A stretch of DNA of 59,360 nucleotides, from assembly GCA_002389505.1 (NCBI GenBank), contig DGPA01000046.1, positions 16,419 to 75,778 of the forward strand. Direction: 5' to 3'. Below are positions 35,667-43,480 of this stretch, in pieces. A model generated the notes under the pieces. That model was not told the DNA's origin. It ran no database searches and worked only from the letters and a program-made list of their open reading frames with translations. Both the position numbers and the translations under genes were made by a program. Position 1 is the stretch's first letter. Every line of letters starts with the position of its first letter. The stretch comes from Halieaceae bacterium UBA4452 (GTDB lineage Bacteria; Pseudomonadota; Gammaproteobacteria; Pseudomonadales; Halieaceae).

Positions 35667-36453
35667 CGCTGTAACAAATGCAGTAATGAACGCGCCGGAT
35701 GATTTAAACGCAATGATGCGTGGCGATCGCTCACCGGCTGAAGAGCAGGTTCATCGAAAGCAACGGTTGGCTGCTGCACTAAGGATATTTGGCAAATGTG
35801 GTTTTGATGAGGGAGTGGCCGGCCACTTTACGGTCCGCGACCCTATAGAGCCAGAAACGTTCTGGGTGAATGCGATGGGACGTTCGTTTAAGCAGATGCG
35901 AGTATCCGATTTACTACGCGTCAGTCATGACGGGCAGGTGCTTGAGGGTCATGGATTACTCAACGCTGCCGCGTTCGTCATTCACAGCAATGTGCATAGC
36001 GCCCGACCTGATGCCGTGGCAGCGGCACACGCACATTCCCTCTATGGCAAAGCCTGGTCTTCGTTAGGTCGATTTATCGACCCAATTACTCAGGACGCCT
36101 GTGCTTTTTTTGAAGACCATGCGCTATTTGACGACTACACCGGTGTGGTCGTAGACATGAGTGAAGGGCAACGATTGGGTAATGTGTTGGGGGATAACAA
36201 AGCCCTCATTCTTCAAAACCACGGCCATCTCACCGTGGGTCAAAGCATTGAAGAAGCCTGCTGGTGGTTCGTTACGTTTGAACGCAGTTGCCAGGCACAG
36301 CTCCTAGCCGAGGCTGCAGGCACGCCGAAATTAATCCCTGATACCATGGCCCGACACACCAAAGGGCAGGTGGGGAGCGCATTTGCTGGCTGGTTCAGTG
36401 GCCAGCCATTATTTGATGTTATTTTTAAAGAACAGCCCGATTTAGTGGATTAG
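35659..36453 (+). CDS. Class II aldolase/adducin family protein
   Basis: Zinc-dependent aldolase-fold protein, possibly a fuculose-phosphate-aldolase or decarboxylase relative; substrate unknown. It has 264 residues. The core includes GKCGFDEGVAGHFTVRDP, the metal-binding HAHS in AAAHAHSLYGKAW and the later QNHGHLTVG histidines. Its start lies within the end of the HxlR gene, so the two are co-translated. It is convergent with the minus-strand B12 unit, with stops four bases apart on opposite strands (overlap of TTAG region). Confidence 0.85.
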   Translation: MTDAVTNAVMNAPDDLNAMMRGDRSPAEEQVHRKQRLAAALRIFGKCGFDEGVAGHFTVRDPIEPETFWVNAMGRSFKQMRVSDLLRVSHDGQVLEGHGLLNAAAFVIHSNVHSARPDAVAAAHAHSLYGKAWSSLGRFIDPITQDACAFFEDHALFDDYTGVVVDMSEGQRLGNVLGDNKALILQNHGHLTVGQSIEEACWWFVTFERSCQAQLLAEAAGTPKLIPDTMARHTKGQVGSAFAGWFSGQPLFDVIFKEQPDLVD

Positions 36454-37070
36454 CTCTCTGAAGGTGCACCCCCACTAGGGTGCCAGACACTCTTAAAAGC
36501 CATGAACAACAGCAGGATAATGCCGGCCTCAATAGCCAGCAGCGGCCAGTGGATGGCTTGTACCTGTATCACTTTGTCAGTAACGCCATAGACGCGATGT
36601 AAGCCTTCGTAAAACCCCCAAGCTGCTCCCATGCCAACTAAATAGCCACTCTGCTTGGCTATATCTAAGTGGGTTAACGCTTTTTCCTCAACGATGAGCA
36701 GCGTTTCACAGCGCACGAGATAGCTGCCCAAGGCAAAGGTGAATTGATAGCCAATATAAATAAACAGCGCTAAGGTTGTATCAACTGGAAAAATCAGTAC
36801 GCCCATGATGCCGAGCAAAATCACACACTCTACTGAGAGCGATAAAATGAAAAAAGACCGAGTATTGAACAGTCTATGATACTGGGTGGCCACCATCAGC
36901 GTACCAATGGCTAAACCTATGCCACCGGCGGAAAATATAGCGGGCGACAAAGGGGTGTACAGTACAAACACTGATCCTATGGATACACCTAAGAAAAGCG
37001 AGTTAAAAAATTTGTAGCCGATAAACCAATTCAGCGTAATGGCTGGGGTGTCAGTATCATTGTCCCGCAA
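36450..37070 (-). CDS. Conserved multi-pass membrane protein of the B12 unit
   Basis: Membrane protein of about 206 residues with roughly six hydrophobic segments (for example FFNSLFLGVSIGSVFVLY and IYIGYQFTFALGSYLV), the size of half an MFS transporter. I do not recognise a named family. The start is uncertain: TTG at 37070 lies two bases past the cobO stop and gives a natural-looking N-terminus, whereas ATG 37118 overlaps cobO by 47 bases; neither has a good ribosome-binding site. Its place behind btuB and cobO under one riboswitch suggests a role in cobalamin or cobinamide handling, by context only. Confidence 0.7.
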   Translation of the reverse strand: MRDNDTDTPAITLNWFIGYKFFNSLFLGVSIGSVFVLYTPLSPAIFSAGGIGLAIGTLMVATQYHRLFNTRSFFILSLSVECVILLGIMGVLIFPVDTTLALFIYIGYQFTFALGSYLVRCETLLIVEEKALTHLDIAKQSGYLVGMGAAWGFYEGLHRVYGVTDKVIQVQAIHWPLLAIEAGIILLLFMAFKSVWHPSGGAPSES

Positions 37071-37071
37071 G

Positions 37072-37689
37072 CTAAAAATCCACGCCTTTGCGTGCTTGGA
37101 TACCTTTCTTGAACGCATGCTTGATGTCTTTAACCTCAGACACGGTATCCATGATTTCTCTGAGGCCGCTACCACCGCCACGACCCGTGACCACGACGCT
37201 CTGCTCAATGGGGCGTGACTTAATAGCCTTGAGAATCATCTCTTCGCTTAAGTAGTCAAAAGCCAGCATGTAGGTGAGTTCATCCAGAATCACTAAGTCA
37301 TAGCGCGCATCGGTTAGCATGCGTTCTGCTTCATTCCACGTCCGTTTTGCCGCGTCAATATCGGTGGTTCTATCTTGGGTGTCCCAGGTAAAGCCTGTGC
37401 CCATTTGATAAAAATCTGATGGCTCAAGGCGATCACGCAGGTAAATTTCTTCACCAGAGAGCTGCTCGCCTTTGATAAATTGCACGACGCCTACCTTTTG
37501 GTGATAGCCGAGGGCGCGCAGTACCATTCCAAAGGCGGAACTACTTTTCCCCTTGCCATCACCGGTCAGCAATAATGCGACCCCTCGATTGGTATCGGCA
37601 GCGGCAATGGCACTGTCAACCACCGTCTTTTGTTTTTCCATTGCCCGTTTGTGTCGAGTGGCTTTTGTTTTACTGTTGTTGACGGTCAT
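37072..37689 (-). CDS. cobO: Cob(I)yrinic acid a,c-diamide adenosyltransferase
   Basis: Adds the 5'-deoxyadenosyl group to cob(I)alamin or related corrinoids, making coenzyme B12. It is the CobO/BtuR/CobA type with a P-loop, TGDGKGKSSSAFGM, near 42-55. Other family blocks are QFIKGE, the ILDELTYML strand and VVVTGRGGG. At 205 residues it is normal. The ATG is preceded by GAGGAT, which overlaps the btuB stop, so the two are coupled. Salvage of imported corrinoids is the likely role, as no corrin-ring synthesis genes are nearby. Confidence 0.94.
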   Translation of the reverse strand: MTVNNSKTKATRHKRAMEKQKTVVDSAIAAADTNRGVALLLTGDGKGKSSSAFGMVLRALGYHQKVGVVQFIKGEQLSGEEIYLRDRLEPSDFYQMGTGFTWDTQDRTTDIDAAKRTWNEAERMLTDARYDLVILDELTYMLAFDYLSEEMILKAIKSRPIEQSVVVTGRGGGSGLREIMDTVSEVKDIKHAFKKGIQARKGVDF

Positions 37690-37696
37690 AGCATCC

Positions 37697-39592
37697 TCAG
37701 TACTGGTAGCGCAAACTCAGGTACCAGCGCCGCTCGGCGCTAAAGTATCCTCGGATTTGCTGATAGTTTTCGTTGGTGATGTTTTCAATTCGGGCACTTA
37801 GCTGGAGTGAACGGGTGAGATCCGCTGTAACCGAGGTATCTAAAAGCGCGTAATTATCCATTGGCTGCCCGAGGGTATCAACGGCATCGCGTGCGAGTCT
37901 TCCCGTTAATGCTGTGACAAGCCGGTCGGTTGTCCAAATGATGGATACAGCAGCAGTAAGTTCCGGCCGGTAGGGTCGCTGGTGATCTTCAGCGTCTGTG
38001 GTTTCGTTCCAAGTCAGGTTGCCCTTTAGCGCAATATCATCACCCAATTTGGTACGCCCTTCAATTTCAATACCTCGAGACTGATTATTACCCGTTCTTT
38101 GCAGGTAGCCTGAATACGAGGCTAGATCAAAATAGATTTCATCATCAATCCGCTGAGAGAACCAAGTGGCAGATAGTTGGTGGTCGGGGGAACCCATTCG
38201 AATGCCCGTTTCCCAGCCTTGGCTCGTTTCCTCTTTTAGGATTTGTTCCCTCGCTGGAGAATAGGAGAAAGGGCCTTTGTTATAGGCGATTTCATATAAA
38301 CTCGGTGCTCTAAAGCCTGTTCCAATAGCAGCAGTAATGGCAACAGGCAGTCTTTCAAAGCCTAAAGATTGAAAGGTGCTCAGTCGCCAGGATGTGTGCG
38401 TACCAAAATCATCATTATCATCAGCTCGAATACCGATTTGAATATTCCCTGCCAGCGCATCAGCTGCAAACTCTGCAAATAGCGCACTGTTACCTCGTTC
38501 CTTTTTGACACCTTCATCCGAGAGGGATTGCTCCAATATATCAGCCCCTAGCGTCAGCCGATTGGTCGGGTTAAAGCGAATATTGGCAACCATAGACAGT
38601 TCTTCTTGTTCGCCATCGGTTTCGAATGTTTGGCTATCGCCAGAAAAAAACTGCCGGTCAATTCGGTTATTTTCATAGCTCACTGTTACATTACTCAGAT
38701 CACCAGACCAAGCTGCAAAGCTTCTCCAGGCCACTTGCGTGTAGTTATCTGTACAGTCGTTAATGGTGGCAAAAGTACTTGGTTCAAAGCAACCATCGTA
38801 TTCATTGGAGCCGTCGACCGAGTGTAGACTGACCCCTGTACGCCAGCGCGCACTGACATCCGCATTCAATGTGGCGTGTACGGTCTGGTTATCATAGCCA
38901 TCTTCATCGGGTGAGTTATCGTCGATTTCTCGGGCATTAAAGCCATGAGTCTCCACTGCAGCGGCGCTGATAGTCGCATCAAATAGCTTATTACCCCCTG
39001 CCAGCGTGGCACCGAGGCGTTGAAAGTGATTAGCACCGCCTTCTATCACAATGTCGGCACTAAAGGTTTCTGCCGGTGCTCGGCTGGTCATGGCAATAAC
39101 CCCGCCAGCGTCGGCGCCGTACATTAATCCCTGTGGGCCCCGTAGCAGTTCGACACGCTGTATACCCTCGCTCAGTAGGTGCTCAAGCCGAGGACTCATT
39201 TGTGGTGAGGAGGGATCAGCAATGTCAATGCCATCAAGCTGTATTCGAGTTCGGAAACCTTCTTCGCCCCGAATACGCACGGTCGTTGCTTTACCATAAC
39301 CGCCGCTACCGGTAACTGATACACCCGGCTGGATATCGAATAAATCGCCAAGGGTGGCGTAGCCCAAAGCAGCAATTTCTACTCGATCTAGCGTAGCGAC
39401 TGAGACACCTAACGTGTGCAAAGGGGTAGTCACTCGTGATGCGACAATAACCGTCTCTTCAAGGGCGGTTTTGCCAGCGCTCGTCGTGTCAATGTCTGCG
39501 GTAGTGACACTACTCGTCATAACGGCCATTAGCGCCAGAAAATCATAGGCGACTGCTCGCCTGCGCGGGCTCTTTCCGATTATCTGGATCAA
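37697..39592 (-). CDS. btuB: TonB-dependent vitamin B12 receptor BtuB
   Basis: Outer-membrane barrel that imports cobalamin using TonB energy. The TTG at 39592 is preferred: GGGAGGT lies six bases upstream and the product (631 residues) opens with IQIIGKSPRRR and a hydrophobic signal (AYDFLALMAVMTSSVTTA). Longer in-frame starts up to 39706 run through the riboswitch. A TonB-box-like ETVIVASR is followed by the plug domain (about 45-150) and a barrel ending in the aromatic residue of SLRYQY. The cobalamin riboswitch upstream makes the substrate assignment strong. Confidence 0.93.
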   Translation of the reverse strand: MIQIIGKSPRRRAVAYDFLALMAVMTSSVTTADIDTTSAGKTALEETVIVASRVTTPLHTLGVSVATLDRVEIAALGYATLGDLFDIQPGVSVTGSGGYGKATTVRIRGEEGFRTRIQLDGIDIADPSSPQMSPRLEHLLSEGIQRVELLRGPQGLMYGADAGGVIAMTSRAPAETFSADIVIEGGANHFQRLGATLAGGNKLFDATISAAAVETHGFNAREIDDNSPDEDGYDNQTVHATLNADVSARWRTGVSLHSVDGSNEYDGCFEPSTFATINDCTDNYTQVAWRSFAAWSGDLSNVTVSYENNRIDRQFFSGDSQTFETDGEQEELSMVANIRFNPTNRLTLGADILEQSLSDEGVKKERGNSALFAEFAADALAGNIQIGIRADDNDDFGTHTSWRLSTFQSLGFERLPVAITAAIGTGFRAPSLYEIAYNKGPFSYSPAREQILKEETSQGWETGIRMGSPDHQLSATWFSQRIDDEIYFDLASYSGYLQRTGNNQSRGIEIEGRTKLGDDIALKGNLTWNETTDAEDHQRPYRPELTAAVSIIWTTDRLVTALTGRLARDAVDTLGQPMDNYALLDTSVTADLTRSLQLSARIENITNENYQQIRGYFSAERRWYLSLRYQY

Positions 39593-39744
39593 AGTGATAC
39601 CTCCCTTACTACTACCGTCGATCGTACGTCGAGTGACTAACAGGCAGTCGGGGAGGGCGGTGTCTTCCTGAGACACAGGCGAGGCGCCACAGAAGTGACT
39701 TGTCACCTTACAGAGCCCTCCGCTCTGCGGTTACACGGGTGTTA

Positions 39745-39843
39745 GGCAGGTATCGGGCTTTCACCGTTGCGGGGGCAGCGCCGGATTGCAGTACTCACCG
39801 GACTTCCCTTTTAACCTACTAAGACTGGAATCTAGCAGGCACC
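39745..39843 (-). promoter_or_regulatory. Cobalamin riboswitch
   Basis: On the minus strand the conserved order is complete. GGTGCC sits at the 5' end (39843), then AAAGGGAAGTCCGGTGAG, TCCGGCGCTGCCCCCGCAAC followed by GGTGA, and finally the B12 box CCCGATACCTGCC ending at 39745. Between it and btuB lie about 150 bases with several inverted repeats, for example GTGAC-AA-GTCAC, which probably form the expression platform. Binding adenosylcobalamin would lower btuB-cobO expression. Confidence 0.95.
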
Positions 39844-39853
39844 TAACGCGCGA

Positions 39854-39882
39854 ACTGTACTGGGCTTACAGTGTCCGGTCAA
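39854..39882 (-). promoter_or_regulatory. Promoter of the btuB riboswitch transcript
   Basis: On the minus strand, TTGACC at 39882-39877 and TACAGT at 39859-39854 are separated by exactly 17 bases. The predicted start near 39847 is four bases before the riboswitch GGTGCC, which fits well. Confidence 0.7.
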
Positions 39883-39908
39883 GGGCTGGCTAATGCTAAG
39901 ATAGCGCT

Positions 39909-40448
39909 ATGAAAAAGGATCTAACTTCCCCCCACTTTTCGGATCTCGCACGCTTCGCGCCTTATATTGAAGAAACATTAGGTCGTAAACCTCGAGGATT
40001 AAGGGCGATTGCAGCCTTTAATCATCTAGGTGATCCCGCGGTGATTCGCGTTGCATCTTTGGTGGAAAATAAACCCTTTCCAACGCTATTTTGGCTTATC
40101 GATCCGGCAGTAAATCTATACCTAGATCGGCTCGAGGCAGGGGGGGACATTGCCAAGTTGCAGGCGCAAGTGGATAATTCGTCTGCCCTGCAGAAAGCAA
40201 TGATGGCCGATCATGTACGTCATAAATTACTTCGAGAGAGCTATTTGACCAACCAAGAACGGGCTTTTCTCAACACGACAGGTATGATGGTGGCGTTGGA
40301 GCAGCGAGGAATAGGGGGTATTGCTGAGCCCGATAGAATACGTTGCTTGCACACTTGGTACGCGGCACATCTTGTCGAGCCAAATACTATCGGTGCGCTT
40401 ATCGATAACGTGATAGTCGCCAGTCCGTGGGTACCGCAGTCTGAATAG
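39909..40448 (+). CDS. DUF501 domain-containing protein
   Basis: Conserved protein of unknown function, 179 residues. DUF501 blocks are visible: GRKPRGLRAIAAFNHLGDPAV near 25-45, KPFPTLFWLIDPAVNLYLD near 75-93, and RGIGGIAEPDRIRCLHTWYA near 133-152, in which the cysteine and histidines could bind metal. It is divergent from the riboswitch and precedes the DAHP synthase gene by ten bases, so they may share a transcript. Confidence 0.88.
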   Translation: MKKDLTSPHFSDLARFAPYIEETLGRKPRGLRAIAAFNHLGDPAVIRVASLVENKPFPTLFWLIDPAVNLYLDRLEAGGDIAKLQAQVDNSSALQKAMMADHVRHKLLRESYLTNQERAFLNTTGMMVALEQRGIGGIAEPDRIRCLHTWYAAHLVEPNTIGALIDNVIVASPWVPQSE

Positions 40449-40458
40449 GTAACAGTAG

Positions 40459-41520
40459 ATGAGAGCATTAATCGACGATACGCGTATCCGTGCGCTGAAG
40501 GAACTGGTTTCGCCGCAGAAACTAGTGAGTGATATTCCCATTGACGCGCAGCTGGCAGAACACGTGGCAGAGTCTCGGGCAGCTATTCATCAATGTTTAC
40601 ATGGCCATGATGACCGGTTAATTGTCGTGGTGGGCCCTTGTAGTATTCATGACCCACGTGCTGCGATGGACTACGCGCAAAGATTGATGCCCGTGGCAAG
40701 GCGTCATGCGAAAGATTTACTCGTTATTATGCGTGTCTATTTCGAAAAACCGCGTACGACTGTCGGATGGAAAGGGTTGATTAATGACCCCGATCTTGAT
40801 GACTCATTCAATATTAACAAAGGCTTACATCTAGCACGCCAGCTGTTGGTGGATATTAATCGCTTGGGCCTATCGACTGGCACTGAATACTTGGATCTGA
40901 TTTCTCCCCAGTACATTGCCGATCTGGTGACTTGGGGGGCGATCGGTGCGCGCACTACCGAGAGTCAAACGCATCGAGAGCTCGCCTCGGGTCTGTCGTG
41001 TCCCGTAGGCTTTAAGAATGCGACTGATGGTGATGTGCAGGTGGCAGTCGATGCCATTGGTGCAGCGCTTCACTCGCATCACTTCTTGTCGGTGACCAAA
41101 GAAGGGGGCTCGGCGATTTTTGAAACCAAGGGGAATGAGGATTGTCATATTATACTGCGCGGTGGAAAGACGCCTAATTATGATATGTTTTCCGTTGATG
41201 ACGCCTGTAAGCTGCTCAATAAGGCAGGGTTGCCCGAGCGATTAATGATTGATGCGAGCCACGCTAACAGCCGAAAAATACCGGCTCGTCAAGTGGATGT
41301 GGCGGCGGATATAGGGACGCAGATCAGTCGTGGCAACGATGCCATTGTCGGCATAATGCTCGAGAGCTTCCTCGAGGAAGGGCGACAAAATATAGGTGCT
41401 GGAACATCTCTCGTGTTTGGGCAGAGCATTACCGATCCCTGTATAGCCTGGGATACCACTGAACAGGTGTTGGCGGATTTGGCGGCAGCGACTAGACAAC
41501 GTCGATTGGTCAATGTATGA
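40459..41520 (+). CDS. 3-deoxy-7-phosphoheptulonate synthase (DAHP synthase, class I alpha)
   Basis: First step of the shikimate pathway: phosphoenolpyruvate plus erythrose-4-phosphate gives DAHP. It has 353 residues, of the AroF/AroG/AroH type. Motifs include VVVGPCSIHDPRAAMDYA, YFEKPRTTVGWKG, GFKNATDGD and IDASHANS, which carry the PEP and metal ligands. The sequence alone does not tell me which aromatic amino acid inhibits it, so no isozyme symbol is given. Confidence 0.95.
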   Translation: MRALIDDTRIRALKELVSPQKLVSDIPIDAQLAEHVAESRAAIHQCLHGHDDRLIVVVGPCSIHDPRAAMDYAQRLMPVARRHAKDLLVIMRVYFEKPRTTVGWKGLINDPDLDDSFNINKGLHLARQLLVDINRLGLSTGTEYLDLISPQYIADLVTWGAIGARTTESQTHRELASGLSCPVGFKNATDGDVQVAVDAIGAALHSHHFLSVTKEGGSAIFETKGNEDCHIILRGGKTPNYDMFSVDDACKLLNKAGLPERLMIDASHANSRKIPARQVDVAADIGTQISRGNDAIVGIMLESFLEEGRQNIGAGTSLVFGQSITDPCIAWDTTEQVLADLAAATRQRRLVNV

Positions 41521-41594
41521 GCCTGGCCCGCACCTTGACGATGGGCAATTCTATTGGCTGTTCAATGCAACTAATACACTTTGACAGGTAGACC

Positions 41595-43316
41595 ATGGAG
41601 CAAATCCTCGGTGCATTGATTCTTATTTGGCTGATTGTGGCGCTTGTTGCCACCCACTGGCCTGTAGCGTGGATTTTTGGTAGCTCTATGCTCGCATGCT
41701 ATTTGCTGGGCCTCATTGACACCCAATCGCTACTCGACAAGGCCTCCAATGAGGGGGTATTGACACTTGTTCTATTGCTATTGGTCTCTGTGGGGCTTGA
41801 GCGCCTACCTTGGTTGACGGCGCTTTCTCAGCGTATTGTTGTGCCATCGTTGGGCGGCTCTGTTCTTCGGCTGTCGACGATCACGCTACTTTTTTCAGCG
41901 CTGGTGAATAATACAGCTGTCGTCGCCACGCTTGCGGGGGTTGTTCGGAAAAATAGGCATCATGCCGCCAGTCAGCTGCTCTTGCCATTGTCTTATGCCG
42001 CTATTTTAGGTGGCACACTGACGCTTATTGGCACGTCGACAAATCTCATTGTGAGTAGTTTTTTACAGGATGCGACGGGAACAGGACTGAATTTTTTCGC
42101 TTTTTTACCCGTTGCATTGCCCGCTGCTGTCGCTGGTATTACAGCCTTATGGCTTTTTCGTCGGCGCCTGCCTATTAATGGATCCAGTCTCGTACCCATT
42201 GCGGAATATCTTATTGAGGCAGAGGTGCAATCTAATTCCAAATTAATTGGCAACAGTATTCAAGCCAATGGGTTGAGAGATCTGGGTGATCTCTTCCTTG
42301 TCGAGCTGGTGCGTGGTGACGTGGTCTTATCACCGGTTGCACCGACCCAGCGTATTGCCGCAGGCGATAAATTGATTTTCTCAGGGGATGTCACGCGTGT
42401 CGGTGCATTGGAGCGGTTTCATGGGCTAAAACTATTTGCGCTTGAGGCGGGACTATTGAGTGCCAATATGACTGAGGTGGTCATTATGCCCAATGCTGCC
42501 ATTGTCGGGCAAACTATCAAGGAAAACAGGTTTCGAGCACGCTTTGATGCCGCAGTAGTCGGCTTAAAACGCGACGGTGCTCGGCTGTCGGGCAAGTTGG
42601 GTGCCATCCGATTGCAAGCGGGTGATTCCTTGATGTTAGCGGCAGGTCCGGACTTTGCGCAGCGTTCAAACTTGAGTAAGAATTTTTTGATCATTGATCA
42701 AGAAATCGACTCGTCGAGTCTCCCATTGACCAAGAGTATTTTTTTAAGCGTTTCGCTAGTCGCGGTAATCTTACTGTCGGCCTTTGAATTCCTGAGTTTG
42801 TTAAAAGGACTGGCTTTTGTATTGGCTTCCATGCTCGTTCTAGGTGTCGTGAGTGGTAGTGATCTACGCAGGCGTTTTCCGTTTGAAATGTGGCTGACAA
42901 TTATCTCGGCACTCACGATTTCCCAAGCGTTGGCTAATACTGGTTTGATTCAGGAATTTAGTCATACGATCGGCCCTGCGCTCACCAATGTGCCGACGTA
43001 CTTAGCAGTCGTAATGGTGTATCTATTGACGTTATTGTTGACTGAACTGATGACCAATAACGCGGCTGCAGCGTTGATGTTTCCTGTGGCGTATTCACTG
43101 GCTTTGACTATTGGGGTAGATCCAATGCCGCTCATTATGGCCGTGGCCTTTGGTGCAAGCGCTTCGTTCATTACGCCCTTTGGTTACGCCACAAATTTAA
43201 TGATTCAAAACTTGGGTGGTTATAAGCGGATAGATTACTGGCGTTACGGCTGGCCAATTTCGCTGATCTACAGTGCAGTAGTACTTTGTTTAATCCCACT
43301 CGCCTTTCCGCTGTAG
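41595..43316 (+). CDS. SLC13-family permease with RCK_C domains
   Basis: Ion-coupled permease of the ArsB/NhaD superfamily, probably sodium-driven; the substrate is unknown (sulfate or dicarboxylates are common). It has 573 residues. The N-terminal membrane half (1-190) has the FSALVNNTAVVATLAG and GTSTNLIVSSF hairpin motifs. Two RCK_C/TrkA-C-like regulatory domains follow (about 200-290 and 295-380), then a second membrane half with MTNNAAAALMFPVA. The paired hairpin motifs show an inverted repeat typical of the family. Confidence 0.9.
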   Translation: MEQILGALILIWLIVALVATHWPVAWIFGSSMLACYLLGLIDTQSLLDKASNEGVLTLVLLLLVSVGLERLPWLTALSQRIVVPSLGGSVLRLSTITLLFSALVNNTAVVATLAGVVRKNRHHAASQLLLPLSYAAILGGTLTLIGTSTNLIVSSFLQDATGTGLNFFAFLPVALPAAVAGITALWLFRRRLPINGSSLVPIAEYLIEAEVQSNSKLIGNSIQANGLRDLGDLFLVELVRGDVVLSPVAPTQRIAAGDKLIFSGDVTRVGALERFHGLKLFALEAGLLSANMTEVVIMPNAAIVGQTIKENRFRARFDAAVVGLKRDGARLSGKLGAIRLQAGDSLMLAAGPDFAQRSNLSKNFLIIDQEIDSSSLPLTKSIFLSVSLVAVILLSAFEFLSLLKGLAFVLASMLVLGVVSGSDLRRRFPFEMWLTIISALTISQALANTGLIQEFSHTIGPALTNVPTYLAVVMVYLLTLLLTELMTNNAAAALMFPVAYSLALTIGVDPMPLIMAVAFGASASFITPFGYATNLMIQNLGGYKRIDYWRYGWPISLIYSAVVLCLIPLAFPL

Positions 43317-43386
43317 GCCTCGTCACAGGGTAAGCTGATCTTTGCGATCCGCCGAATGTGGTTGTACCCATCGTGCCGGCGCCATA

Positions 43387-43421
43387 TGCCCACTGAATCT
43401 TTGGGTATACCGGAGTGGGCA
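43387..43421. other. Hairpin upstream of AGCS symporter
   Basis: TGCCCACT (43387-43394) and AGTGGGCA (43414-43421) form a perfect 8-base stem with a 19-base loop, midway between the SLC13 and AGCS genes. There is no T-run, so a standard terminator is unlikely. It may belong to the AGCS leader. I could not match it to a known riboswitch. Confidence 0.35.
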
Positions 43422-43480
43422 GCAATCTATTAGCCGCACACTGAGATTTTCATTCATAAAAACGTAGTGGAGCAATCACA

